Shown here: positions 43,223 through 54,835 of the stretch, one piece after another
Position numbering within the stretch: the first letter of the stretch is position 1
Layout of the letters: each line of letters begins with the position of its first letter
Assembly (NCBI GenBank): GCA_028571685.1
Contig: CM053143.1
Location: 55,731,208-55,795,207 of the forward strand
Direction of reading: 5' to 3'
Length of the DNA: 64,000 bases
From: Heterohyrax brucei
Taxonomy: Eukaryota > Chordata > Mammalia > Hyracoidea > Procaviidae
The notes under the pieces: model-generated
The model's input: the letters and a program-made list of their open reading frames with translations, nothing else
Database searches by the model: none
Told to the model about the DNA's origin: nothing
Translations under genes and position numbers: made by a program

Positions 43223-45442
43223 CAGGCCTACCTTGAAGACTCTGCTTGTTTGGTTCCAGACCACTGCAATAAAGCAAATACTGCAACAAAGCCAGGTGAG
43301 TAAAACCAATTTTTTGGTTTACCAGCGCACATAAAAGCTACCAAGAGAGAAATAGCATTCAGTCTTAAGTACACACATGCACACACACACACAAACACAC
43401 AAATGTACATACTTTAATTAAACAAACTTTATTGCCAAAAATTGCAGCTGTTGTCTGAGGCCTCAGTGAATCTGGATCTTTTTGTTTGTTTGTTTTTGGT
43501 GAAAGGTCTTACCTTGATGATGATGATTGCTGACTGATCAGGTGGTGGTTGCTCAAGTTATAGTGGCTGTGGTAATTCCTGAAAATAAGATAATACTGGA
43601 GTGTGTTCCATCAGCTGACTATCTTTCATAAAAGTTTTTTTCTATAGTATGCAATAGAACTTAACAATGTTAATTCAGTTCTTTCATACTCTGTCCCTGT
43701 TTTATCAACTAAGTTTATGAGATGACAGCAATTCAGTCACAACTTCAGGTTCCACTTCTAATTCTAGTTCTCCTACTATTTCTACCGTAGCTATAGCTGC
43801 TTCCTCCACTGAAAACTCCTCAAAGTCATCCATGAGGCTGGGAACCAACATCTTGCAAATTCCTGTTAATGTCATTTTGACCTCCTCCCGTGAATCACAA
43901 GTGTTCGCAATGTTGTATAGAATGATTAATCCTTTACAAAAGGTTTTCAATTTATTTTGTCCAGATCCATCAGAGGAATCACTATCTATGGAAGCTACAA
44001 TCTTATGAAAAGTATTTCTTAAACAATAAGACTTCAAGGACAAAATTACTCCTTGTCATGTAGAATGAAGGTTGTGTTCGCAGGCATGAAAACACATTAA
44101 CTTCCTTGAACATCTCTTTCAGAGCTGGGGTGACCAGGTGCATTTTCAATAAGCAGTAGTAGTTTCAATGTAATCTTTCTTAGCAGTAGGTCTCAAGAGT
44201 GAGATTAAAATATTCAGTAAATCATGTTACAAATAGATGTGCTGTCATTCAGGCTTTGTTGCTCCACTTATAGAGCACAAGCAGAGTAGATTTAACATAA
44301 TTTTTAAATGCCTTAGGATTTTTGGAGTAGTAAATGAACATTGGTTTCAATATAGTCATTATCTGTGTTAGCAGATACACCAAGACAATCAGCTGGTGCT
44401 TTGAAGCTTTGAAGCTAGGCATTGACTTCTCTCCAGCTCTGAAGGTCCTAGATAACATCTTCTTCCAATCTAAGGCTATTTCATCTACATTGAAAATCTA
44501 CTGTTGAGTGTAGATACTGTCATCAGTTAGCTTGATCGTCTAGGTAACTGCTGCACTTTCTACCTCAGCACTTGCTGCTTCACCTTGCACTTATGTGTTA
44601 TGCAGACAGTTTTTCAAACCTCATGAAGCAACCTCCGTGAGCTTCAGACTTTTCTTTTGCAGCTTTCTTACCTCTCTCAGCCTTTACAAATGTGAAAAGA
44701 GTTAGGTCCTTGCTCTGGATTAGGCCTTGGCTTAAGGGAATGTTGTGGCTGGTTTGATCTTCTCCCCAGACTGTTGAAACCTTCTCCATGTCAGCAATAA
44801 GGTTGTTTCGCTTTCTTATTATTTGTGTGTTTACTAGAGCACCAGTTTTAAGTTCCCTCAAGGACTTTTCCTCGCTTGTACAACTTCGCTGTCTGGCGTA
44901 AGTCGTATAGCTTTCAGTCTGTCTCAGCTTTCAATATGCCTTCTCACTAGCTGTAATCATTTCTAGCTTTTGATTCAAGGTGACAGACCCACGATTCTTC
45001 CTTTCACCTGAATGCTTAGAAGCTACTGTAGGGTTATTAATTGGCTTACTTTATGCTACTGTCATGGCTCAAGGGAATAGAGAGAATTGTGTCAAAGGAG
45101 AATAATGGGGAAAGGCTAGTCCATGGAGTAATTGAAGCACACAAAGCATTTATCAATCAAGTTTACCATCCTATATGGGTGTTTTGTGGCTCCCCAAAAC
45201 AATTACGATAGTAATACCAAAGATCACTGATTGCACATCACCATAACAGAAAGTTTGAAATACTGTGGGCTACCAAAGCTTGACACACAGACACAAAGAA
45301 GTCAGCATATGGTTTTGAAAAAATGATGCCTATAGACTTATTTGATATATAGTTGCCATGAACCTTCAGTTTGTAAAAAAGAAAAAAGTACAATATCTGC
45401 AAAAAGTCATAAAGCAGAGCACAGTAAATTGATGTTCGACTG
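43223..45442 (-). mobile_element. Tigger1-like (pogo) DNA transposon, end to end
   Basis: The left terminal repeat 'caggcctaccttgaagac' and the right end '..gatgttcgactg' correspond to the Tigger1 ends ('caggcatacctcggagat', '..gaggtatgcctg'), each bordered by TA (43221-43222, 45443-45444). The minus-strand transposase is broken into pieces. 44598-44861 reads 'NTQIIRKRNNLIADMEKV' and 'EDQTSHNIPLSQGLIQSK'. 44249-44458 reads 'SMPSFKASKHQL'. 43705-44043 reads 'IDSDSSDGSGQNKLKTF' and 'SLMDDFEEFSVEEA'. Length about 2.2 kb against about 2.4 kb for the family. A (CA)n patch lies at 43372-43402. Inactive; the family was active in early placentals. Confidence 0.93.
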
Positions 45443-45454
45443 TACCTAATTTTA

Positions 45455-45803
45455 AGCAACTTGTTAGCTGCTGTGGAGTCAGCTCCTGACTCTTGGGACA
45501 CAATACAGAATGGAGCAAAATGCGGCCAAGTCCTGTAACATTTCCTTGGCTGTCTGGGGATCTGACTGCAGTCACTCATAACAGATTGCGTTCATTGGCT
45601 GACTGACAAAAAGCAGACCACTAGACCTCTCTTCTTAGTCCAGCTTGGGCTGGAAGCTCTGCAGAAACCTGTTTAGCATCACAGTAAAGTGCAGTCTACC
45701 AATGAGAATGGGTCGTGACTGCATATGAGGTGCACTGGCCAGGAATCAAACACTGGTCTCCCGCATTGAAAGTGACAATGCTACCACTGAATTGCCACTG
45801 TGC
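45455..45803 (-). mobile_element. SINE with tRNA-Gly-like head, full length, antisense
   Basis: On the minus strand: 'caattcagtggtagcattgt', 'gtttgattcctggccagtgc', then 'aacaggtttctgcagagctt', and the RTE-like tail 'gagctgactccacagcagct' near 45455-45480. Same layout as 34918-35256. Its tail end lies 12 bp from the Tigger end. Confidence 0.8.
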
Positions 45804-46537
45804 CTATGCAATTTCAAGCAGCAATGTTTATCAACTAAAATGTTATAGTATTTGTTTTCTCATTTTAGCAGTGACACATTCTTTCTTAGAGAAACATTAA
45901 ATTTTATAGGTAAACAAAAGATGAAAAATGAAACACAATACTGAATAATAAACATAAGCCTAAAATGTAACCAATGCTGTTTCTTTGAAAAGTAAACTTC
46001 TATATTTTACATGGATATGATTTTTCTTAAAACAAGAATATAATGTAACTACAGTTTTATAACTGCTTTCGAAAGACTGAATACATTAACTTGCTGATGC
46101 AATAAATAGATTTCTGCAATGTTTTCTGAATGCTTAGTATCTGCTTCATTTAACAAATGTTTTTTTGAGTTGCCTATTTTCCAAACCCTATGCTAATTAT
46201 TGTAGACATAATAACCCAGCCTCTGTTATGGTGTGGTTTATAATGTAATGAGAAAAACAAATATTAACAAAGGAATATCAACAAGTATGCAGCAGACTCA
46301 AAAAAATATGTAGAATGCAGCCTATTCCAGGGTCAAGAAAGAGATGACTTTTATTATAATGTATTTTCTTTAATCAAATTTTTGAACATTCACACTGTTT
46401 TCACTATTTCATTACTATAGAAAATATTCTGGTGTGTCATAGCTAAATCATTGCATAACTTTGTGTTGACTGCCTTAAAATAAATTCTTAAAAGAGTAAT
46501 TGGAAGCTCAAGATGTGTTCACTATTTTAAGGGCCTC
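45804..46537. other. No gene seen
   Basis: AT-rich unassigned interval. Confidence 0.5.
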
Positions 46538-46703
46538 TAAATGTGTCTGGTGGCAGAATGGTTAAGAGCTTAGCTGCTAACCAAACGATCAGTAGTTCAC
46601 ATCCACTAGTTGTTGTCTGGATATCCTATATGGTAGTTCTACTCTGTCTTGTAGGGTCACTGTGAGTCAAAATTGATTTTACAGCAATGTTTTTTTTGTT
46701 TGT
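46538..46703 (+). mobile_element. AfroSINE, near full length
   Basis: 'gtctggtggcagaatggtta', 'tagtagttcacatccactag', 'tagttctactctgtcttgta', tail 'gagtcaaaattgattttac'. Confidence 0.9.
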
Positions 46704-46724
46704 CTTTTTAATGGTATCTACCCT

Positions 46725-46775
46725 GGCCCCTAGGGTCGCCATGAGTCGGATCCGACTCGACGGCACTTGGCTTGG
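46725..46775 (+). mobile_element. 51-nt 3'-tip copy with perfect palindrome
   Basis: 'ggcccctagggtcgccatga' then the 16-bp perfect palindrome GAGTCGGATCCGACTC (46743-46758) and the end 'gacggcacttggcttgg'. This is the best-preserved tip in the window. The flanking SINEs at 46703 and 46785 have diverged tails, so it looks younger than they are. No clear duplication at its edges. Confidence 0.8.
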
Positions 46776-46784
46776 ATAAGATGA

Positions 46785-46992
46785 CCAGAAAGGTTTTATG
46801 TAAATGGCATGTACTCAGTTACTAAACCAAAAGTTTACAGTCCACATCTACCCATCAGCACCTCAGAAGAAGGGCCTGGTAAACTGTTTCCATAAGTTTA
46901 CAGCCACTGAAAGCCCTGTGGGGCACAATTTTGTGCAGAAGTATTTAGCGTCACTACCAGTTAAAATCGCTCTATAGCAAAAGATTTGTTTG
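46785..46992 (+). mobile_element. Long AfroSINE variant (second type)
   Basis: Middle segment 'gcacctcagaagaagggcct' and 'gtttacagccactgaaagcc', tail 'accagttaaaatcgctctat'. The head is decayed. Confidence 0.75.
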
Positions 46993-47224
46993 GTTTCAGA
47001 AAAGTTCTATCAAGTTACAGAAAATCACCAGCTGCTTGAGAGTGTTTTCCTTTACTTTTGCTAATAGTAAGTATTCTCTCTTTTCTCTGTAAATACAGGC
47101 ATTACCTGCTAAAGAGTTAGAAGAGATAGATCGAAATAACTTCATACAGAGTTTATGAAATTTCACTAAAAAAAAAAAAAAAAGAATCATCTGGCACACT
47201 TGTAAAAACACAATTTCTGAAACC

Positions 47225-47776
47225 CTAGCATGGATTGAATTGTGTGTCACCAAAATATGTGTGGATCCTGTTTGGCAATAGAGTTTTTTTTTTGTTTGTT
47301 TTACTAATGAGGCCATACCGATCAGACTACCTCCACTGCCAATGAGTCCTTTCTAACTCATAGCGACCCTATAGGACAGAATAGAATTGTCTACATCATA
47401 TGGTTTACAAGAATAGCCTGGTAGATTTAAAGTACCAACCTTTTGGATAACAGCCATATTTCATAATCACTACACCTACAATGTTTCCATTAATCAGGGT
47501 AGGCACATACTAAGCCTAATTACTTCTGAGTTATGAAAAAAAAAAAAAAAGAAGTGAACAAAAGACCTACACAAAGAGGAACACAGATGCCATGGGAGGA
47601 TCCTTATAGCATCCAATGAACTGATAAATGGTTGTCTGGAGTTATCAACAAGGAAGCAGTTGAAATAGCAGAGATTCTGATTTTGAACTTTTACCTCTGC
47701 AATTGTGAGAAAACAAACTTCTGTTCTTGACAACTCACGGTATTTTTGTTAAGGCAGCACTAGGAAACTGAGATAG
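47225..47776 (+). mobile_element. LTR fossil (MaLR type) with nested SINE
   Basis: Starts 'agcatggattgaattgtgtg', interrupted by an AfroSINE (47325-47490). It resumes and ends with 'tgcaattgtgagaaaacaaa' and 'aggcagcactaggaaactga', the common MaLR end order. Solo LTR. Confidence 0.65.
47325..47490 (-). mobile_element. AfroSINE, antisense, nested in LTR
   Basis: 'ccactgccaatgagtccttt', 'aggacagaatagaattgtct', 'ccttttggataacagccat', and head 'cactacacctacaatgtttcc'. Confidence 0.88.
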
Positions 47777-48810
47777 TCTCTTAAAACAATCTTCAGTGGA
47801 AGGTACTAGAATTTTTTTATTTTTAAAAACGTCAAGATAGTCTATTTACTGGACCCCAAATATCAGCTAGAATGCTTGAGAGCAGCAAGATTTTTACACT
47901 CTGTTCTTATCAAAGAAACCAAGACTAATATTTATGTGTTGATTTAAGATTATCAGTGAAGAAAGTTTACTGCTCTGCAGAAAATGTAAGGTTTCCCGTA
48001 TTTGACACTCAGTGATTTTGCAACACCGTTGCTTCAAGGGCCTACATGGTTGATACTTGGAGAGGAAAATTTAGCAAGCTAATCTAGTATCAGTTTTACA
48101 AACTAATGGATGAGAGTACATTAAATTTAAGTCAGTGAAGCTATTAATAGTTTTTCTCTAAATATGCATATTTGAACAGGAAATATCTGTGTTCCTTAAT
48201 CAAGACATATTCAACAGTTACTAAACATGTATAAGATTTCTACAACACAGCAGTCTATGCTAAATTCAAAATATAATGAATATGCAGTTTCCTGTAACAG
48301 AGCTCTCTGCTGTTCAATCTGAGAACAAATCTACTCAAGAAAGTTACAATGTAAGGTGTCATTCTACGATGGAAACATATGTAAAAACTATGGAATTATT
48401 GAAAGAGTCTACCTCAAAGATGATCAAATAATTCTACTTAAAAGATTGGTCAAGATACATAAAGAGAAACTGGGTTATCTAGTTGAAAAATCTAAATGCA
48501 CTAAGTTTAAATACAACTTTCAAATTCATTAAAGCCAATAGCATATCTAATTAACTTTTAAAAAGCAAAGTATAAAGGCATAATGCCATGACAATTGTTT
48601 CCTTTATGCAAACAGATAACTCCCCACTAGAAAGACAGTATGTCTTATCAACACTTTGTTCTCACCCAGCAGCAATCACTAAACTACTTGTTTAACAGAT
48701 CTTGTTGGCAATATAAAAGAAATAGCACCAGAACTAACCGTAATGTGGGCAATATATTTTTTAATGTTTATAGGTATATGTTGATATCCTGCCTTCTGTT
48801 TTAGGGTGTG
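47777..48810. other. No gene seen; long unassigned interval
   Basis: About 1 kb of AT-rich sequence with no repeat or gene signal recognised. Confidence 0.5.
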
Positions 48811-48999
48811 TAAGTAATTAAAGGAAGCCTTGGTGGAACAGTGATTAAAAAATCAAGGCTGCTAATCAAAATGTCAGGAGTTCAAATACACAACCTATTG
48901 TTTGGATACTCTATGGAACGTTCCACGCAGTCTTATAGGGTTGCTATGAGCTGAAATCAACTTGACGGCAATGGGTTTGGTTTTGGTTTAAGTAATTAA
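48811..48999 (+). mobile_element. AfroSINE with perfect 11-bp target-site duplication
   Basis: Copy from 'aggaagccttggtggaacag' to 'ttggttttggtt', flanked by identical 'taagtaattaa' at 48811-48821 and 48989-48999. Confidence 0.95.
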
Positions 49000-49305
49000 G
49001 CTTCTGTCTTGTAGTTAGACATGATCTACCTTCAGAGCAGGCTTTTTCTTAGTCTGTAAATCTCTTATGCAGCAACGCTACCTAAACCAGCTTTCTAACC
49101 AGATACTTGCAGGTAATCATATGAGACATTTAGTTGGCACATACTTAGAAATTATTAATCTTATTCACCCAGAATATGACAGAAAACATTAAATATGTTT
49201 TTCTTACACTTCATAAATCCTTGTACACGGACCACTTATGAATACAGGTTTTCTAGTACCAATGAGATAATTCTATTTGAAATGATAGACTCTTAATAAA
49301 ATATT
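49000..49305. other. No gene seen
   Basis: Unassigned AT-rich sequence. Confidence 0.5.
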
Positions 49306-49334
49306 GCCAAGCCAAGTGTCGTCGAGTCGGATCT
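49306..49334 (-). mobile_element. 29-nt 3'-tip fragment, antisense
   Basis: 'gccaagccaagtgtcgtcga' then 'gtcggatct'; stops inside the palindrome. A 5-bp 'atatt' lies on both sides (49301-49305, 49335-49339), too short and AT-rich to be sure of. Confidence 0.7.
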
Positions 49335-50554
49335 ATATTAATGCAAGTTTTCCACTAATTTAACATCTCTGTTGCAGAAAGAAAGAAAAAACAAAGCAGC
49401 TAATTTTATCTTTAAAAATTATTGAATGCAGTTCCAAGTAGCCTTATCAGTGACAATGTCAGGAAGCCTTCAGAAAAACATTCCAACAACTAATTCAAAG
49501 AAGTGATGGATTTCAGCGTATTTCAAAGATAAATTTGTGAAGAAACAAGAAGGCTTTAAAACGAGTAGGCTTTCTTCTGTTTGTACAACATCCAATGTGT
49601 TCTCTAATCTTGTTTTAACAGCGGCCAATAATGGTGCTTTCACCATTTCCCCTTAGAAACTAGGCCAGGCATACACCCTCATCACAGTCGGATGGTTTTG
49701 TAAACAGATTCTGAGTTGGAAATCACATGAAAGATTCAAATCAGAGGATATATGGGGGCGCCATGTAAACATGTGACTACCAGAACACTCCAAATGAAGT
49801 AAATGCTTGGGCAGACCTCCACTTGGCTGTGGCTGAGTTAGTCTGGCAGAGACTGCCTTTGAACTTCCAAATGGAGTATGCTGAAGAGACTGGATTCTTC
49901 CATGCACTTGTGTAGAAACATATCATTGCTGGGAACATATGACCAAACAAAGGTTTTTGAAAATGCTTAAGACACTATAAATACACACTTTTTAAACATT
50001 TTCAAATAAAATTCACTGAAAATGCCTAGCTGATAAAAAGGCTTAGAGGAGAAAGAGGTGGGGCAGGAAGAGGCAGCGAGAGCTTGGAAACAAGGGGAGA
50101 TAACTAATAAACATTTTCACGGGCCTGTTGCCAAAAAATTGGGAAGTTACTACTGCAGTAACACAGTGTTTTGGAAATTTTAAGATGAAATTCAGTTTAT
50201 TTCTAATTTCTGTGGTTGAGCTGGCAGGGACAGGTTCAGCTAAGACTGATTTAACAGTCATTCATTGTACTTATAAAGAAATCTAGTAGGAACATGGGTT
50301 TATGTTAGAAGTGTTCATAATAATATGGAATCTGATCAACAAGATTTAGACAAATAGAGAATGATTTCCTTCAATGTATTTATCTAAGTACAAGAGTTAG
50401 TTTTATTTAAAATGTATAAAGGATTTTGTATACCTGCAGAACACTTATCCCTTTGTTGGCGATGTGTCATCTATATAATCTTAAATCCAATTATGGTCTT
50501 GAAGTTCTATTTGACAACTAATTCAGTAGTTATTAAATTACTATCTTCCAAAGC
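49335..50554. other. No gene seen; long unassigned interval
   Basis: About 1.2 kb without a recognised element. Minus frames at 49653-49907 and 50043-50261 (84 and 72 codons) match no family I know. Confidence 0.45.
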
Positions 50555-50720
50555 TCCCAAAAACCCAAACCCACTGCCAGCAAGTCAGGTACAACCCATA
50601 GTGACCTCACAGACAGAGTAGAGCTACCTCATTAAGGCAAAGGAGCTCCTGGTGGATTTGAACTGCTGACCTTTTGGTTAGCAGACATAGCACTTAACCA
50701 CTGCACCACCAAGGTTTCTG
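50555..50720 (-). mobile_element. AfroSINE, full length, antisense
   Basis: 'aaacccaaacccactgccag', 'agacagagtagagctacctc', 'gagctcctggtggatttgaa', head 'ccactgcaccaccaaggttt'. Confidence 0.93.
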
Positions 50721-50879
50721 CTATGATCCAGATGATTGAAATTACTAAAGTGAGAACCCTAGAGTTGGCAACTATACTCCTAGCCCCATAGTAACTCAAA
50801 GAAGACTATACTCTTGTCATGCAGAACTACACGCAGTCCCAAATAGAAAATGCACACTCTTAACTTCGAGCCATTGCAT

Positions 50880-50950
50880 TTTCAACTGTCACAGGGGCTC
50901 TGTGTGTTGTAATCGACTAAGTGGCATACAACAGTTAATGATAACTAGTC
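50880..50950 (+). mobile_element. Probable SINE/RTE 3' tail fragment
   Basis: 'ctctgtgtgttgtaatcgac' and 'taagtggcatacaacagtta' resemble the tail and end. Weak. Confidence 0.35.
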
Positions 50951-51079
50951 AGAAAATGCTTGAGCCCTTACTATTTCCAGTAAGTTTTCCCTTTTGACTA
51001 TCTACTTACTCTCACAAAAGTCATCTCACATCCCCATTCTCTGGAATTCCTCTCCATGACAGTTATTTTTATTTATATA
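50951..51079. other. No gene seen
   Basis: Short unassigned spacer. Confidence 0.5.
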
Positions 51080-52745
51080 TTTGTTTGTGTCACACGCTTC
51101 ATCTTCAGTCTCACTAATTTGGCCCTCTGTTGCCTCAATTCCACTCCTTTGATTTTCTATTGAAGTGACTAACTCTGTAATTTTATTATTAATATTCTGA
51201 GTTGCTATTTTCTGTCTTGTATACTTTCTTGCAGCCTATTCAATTTGTCATTATTCTCTGCTGAATTTTGACTCATCTCCTTCCTGACCTCTTGAAGAGT
51301 TCTAAATATTAATCTTTTGTGTTCCAACTCCAATAATTCTGAGAATTTTCCATCATTTGGAAAATGTCTTGATTCTTTGCTCGGGGAGCTTTCTGAAGTC
51401 ATCAGGGTTTGCTTCTTTACGTGATTTGATATTGTCTGTTGTTGCCTCTAAGCCATTGGCTAGTTGTTGTATTTATTTCTTTTATTTTTGCTTACAGTGT
51501 TCTAGCTTCTTGTTTTGTTTTGAAAAGAACAAATAGGCTGTCTGTATATGCTAGTTTTGTTATTGGTGACTTTGAAGCTCTAATGTCCTGTCACCAGTTG
51601 GTTAGAGCTGTTACTAGACATGCGAGCCCCAGGAGCCCATTTTCTTTTCTCGTCTGTCTTCAGCAAAGGAGTCTAGGTCGTCAGTAGGCGTATGTATGGT
51701 GCAGTCTCCTCTACTGTCCTAGATGGGCAGGAGTGACTGGTGTAGGCACAGGTATCTGACTACATGTGCTGAAAAAGTTCAGGGGTTGACAGTAAAGAAG
51801 GCATGTCCCCTTATGCCCAGTCTTAGTTACACAAAGATACTGTTTCTGCCCTGAAGTTTTGGCTCAGAGTACTTGGCAAGTTTTTTTTGTTTGTTTGTTT
51901 GTTTTGTTTTGTTTTACTCACCTCCCTCAGTTTGTTAAATTGTTTCATCTCGAACTCTAGGAGAACACTTCAGGGCAGGCCCAAAGAATCCTACTTCTGA
52001 GTCAGGTAATGGTGCCAGGAACAGAGCAGAGAAAGGATGAGGAAGCTCTGGGAAAAGGGAGAGAAGTTTATCCCTAGGGAAAGCTTTAGATCCTTGTGCG
52101 CTAAGTTAGACACAAGCCACTTAGCTTTGACAATTGTGTACCGTTTTTCACTGGTTCTGTTGGCTCAGTCTGTCCCACTGAGGAGGATATCCTCCAAATG
52201 CTGCAACTCTATTCACCACACTGGCTACAGCCAATTCCTGGTGGGTCATGTCTGGCCAGTCCTAGGTACTTCTGGACCTACTCTCCCTTCTCTATCACTC
52301 AACCTGATTTCTTAAATTTCCCTTTGACGTTCAGGACACCTACAATGTCATATACAATCGATTCATTTGTTTTTGGGGGGTTTTGTGATCCATACAGTGC
52401 ATGATTTCTAGTTCCTGTGTGCCCTCCTTGGTGTGCATCCTTCTCCAGATGGTGGATGTTTGGGGTACCGATCTGAACTGGAAAACACATGCATGCACGC
52501 ACACACACACACATGCACTGCTGTCCAACTGCCCCATTATACACGAGTTCGAGCACTGCTTTAATACATAGACCCAGCAGTGGAACTGCTGAGTCATAAT
52601 CCATGACTATACTTAACTGTTCTCCAGAATGACTAAAGGTTCACATTTCACCACACCTCTCTCAGTACTTAGCATTATTTAGCTTTCTAGTTTTTGCCAG
52701 TCTAATGCATTTTTTGCCAGTAAAATACACCTACTGGCAAAACTC
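51080..52745 (-). mobile_element. L1-derived, antisense: ORF1 N-terminus, 5'UTR and an ORF2-like piece
   Basis: The minus frame 51205-51402 ('ELEHKRLIFRTLQEVRKEM', 'NKLNRLQESIQDRK'-like) has the charged, coiled-coil-like look of L1 ORF1 N-termini. On the minus strand, 51410-52310 upstream looks like L1 5'UTR. 52330-52745 carries antisense ORF2/3' phrases ('cagcagtggaactgctgagt', 'tgttctccagaatgac') and so is likely a separate L1 piece. A (CA)n run lies at 52498-52513. Confidence 0.45.
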
Positions 52746-53469
52746 AACACTTACACAAAATTTTGTCTCTCATTTGTATGTTTAGCCTGTATCGGCATGC
52801 CAGATCACAGAGGACTTTAACATCCAAAGATATTGAATGAATATTTGGAAAGTAGAAACTTAGAGAAAGTAAGACTTAGAGTAAAAGGAGGAAATGTTAC
52901 TCAAATTCATTAAAGTAGAAGACAGCTAAGAGAATACTGATGTCAATTTCAGTTCTGTGGTCATTTCCTCATATCAGAAAATGACACATTCTTGCCTCAA
53001 GTGTCAATAAAATTTATAAAATAATTACACATTTTTCTCTTTTGGTAACAGTAATCATCAATAGTCTTTTATTCCTATCACTAATTCTAAGATATTCTTG
53101 TGACTGGTAATGTAGAATTATGTACTTTACAATGACATAAATGAGAAACAGAGATCAGACTAAGCAGTTAGTAAACTTTCCAGCAGTCAGAAAAATCTCT
53201 CTTCATGAAGCTTAAGCCTCAGAAAATCCACCTGGCTCATGGGCTTCTAAATGCCTGCTCTAATTTTCCAAGCATCATGATACAGGAGCAAGAAATCACA
53301 ACACAAGGTTTATCAGCCAAGTCTGCTAATTCTTGTATATCAGGATTGCCCAAGAAAGTTTTTGTTTGCCCTGTTCTGACCTTTTGAAAGACTTTATTAA
53401 TTTACACATTTAAAAATTATTCTTTGAAGAATTTTGTCATAAATAATTTAACCCATTTGTTATTGTTTT
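52746..53469. other. No gene seen
   Basis: AT-rich unassigned sequence. Confidence 0.5.
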
Positions 53470-54332
53470 TGAGGTTGAGCAAATAGTCTGAGAACTCAGG
53501 CTGTGTGAAAAAGAGCGCAGTGTCAGGACTGGAGACAGTCTCATCAACAACCTGTGATACGCAGATGACGCACTCTTGCTTGCTGAAAATGAAGAGGACT
53601 TGAAGCAATTACTGATGAAGATCAAAGACTTTACAGTCTACAGTATGGTTTATTCCTTAGTGTAAAGAAAACAAAGAACCTTACAAATGGATCTAATAAG
53701 CACATTACAATAAATGGAAAAAATATTAAAGGTGTCAAGAATTTTATTTGCATCCACACTCAACACCCATGGAAGCAGCAGTTAAGAAATCAGACAACAT
53801 GTTGTGTTGAGAAAATCTTCTGCAGAAGACCTCTTTAAAGTGTTATAAAGCAAAGTTGTCATTTTGAGGACAAAGGTGCACCTGGCCCAAGCTTTCAATT
53901 GCCTCATAAGTATGTGAAAGCTGGAAGATGAATAAGGAAAATGGAAGAAGAATTGACACCTTTAAGTTATGGTGCTGGTGAAGGACAGCAAATAACATCA
54001 TGAACTGCCAGCAGAAGCGACAAATGTCTCTTGGAAAAAGTACAGCTTGAATGCTCCTTGAAAGCCAAGACAGCAAGGCTTCTCACTTCCTTTACATGTT
54101 TTATTAGGAGGGAACAGTCCTTTGAAAAAGATATCATGCTTGGAAAAGTCAGAGGTCAGTAAAAAAGCAAAAGACCCTCGGTGAGATTGATAGACACAGT
54201 GACTGCAACAGCAGACTCAAACACAGCAACAATTCCGAGGTTAGTGCAGTTCCGCGCAGTGTCTCGTTCTGTTGTGCACAGGGTCGCTATGAGGAGGATG
54301 CCACTGGGCAGCACCAAACAACAACAACATCG
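53470..54332 (+). mobile_element. RTE-type LINE, 3' third with RT YADD motif
   Basis: Starts just upstream of the RT catalytic box. 53558-53569 encodes YADD in 'YADDALLLAENEEDLKQL', preceded directly by a stop codon where Arg is expected. It continues through the thumb/C-terminal region ('VKKTKNLTNG'-like, 'HGSSS'-like) to 'cagggtcgctatgaggagga' and the tail 'caaacaacaacaacatc'. 5'-truncated, multiple stops. Confidence 0.88.
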
Positions 54333-54835
54333 TTGATTTGCATCTGCTCATTGCAAAATGAGTTTTATATGATAAACAGTTTATCCATTTCTGACACTGA
54401 CATATAATTTAATGTCCTTTTCCTATTAGCGAGACATTTTTTTTTTCTTAATGCTTTTGATTCTTTCTTAGAGAACAGGTTACATGCATTTCTAATACAC
54501 TTTACTGGTCCATAGTGAGGCAGCCCATCATATTTGGGGGAGATATCTCTTACGTTGCACAAGCAAAGATCTTTTATACAGCTTTACGTAATTCTTCTTA
54601 CACTCTAGTCCTATTAACAAGAGATGGATATCCTTTGTGGCTTACTTAGAAAGAAACAGGCACACATATGCCTGACAGGTATGGATTCAGATGTTTTGAA
54701 TTTGAGCTGGTCTCCTGTGAACCCCACACAATGATTTGGAGCACTTGATGGAAATTGCTCAGTGTTCCTGTTTATAATCTATGTAATACACATGTATTTT
54801 AATATGAATATTATTTCTTATTAAAAAATCACTTT
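54333..54835. other. No gene seen
   Basis: Unassigned AT-rich interval. Confidence 0.5.

Noticed and set aside
43705-44861. Minus-strand frames that look like a conserved host protein
   Set aside because: The peptides match Tigger/pogo transposase in order, and the region is bounded by Tigger ends and TA bases, so this is a transposon and not a host gene.
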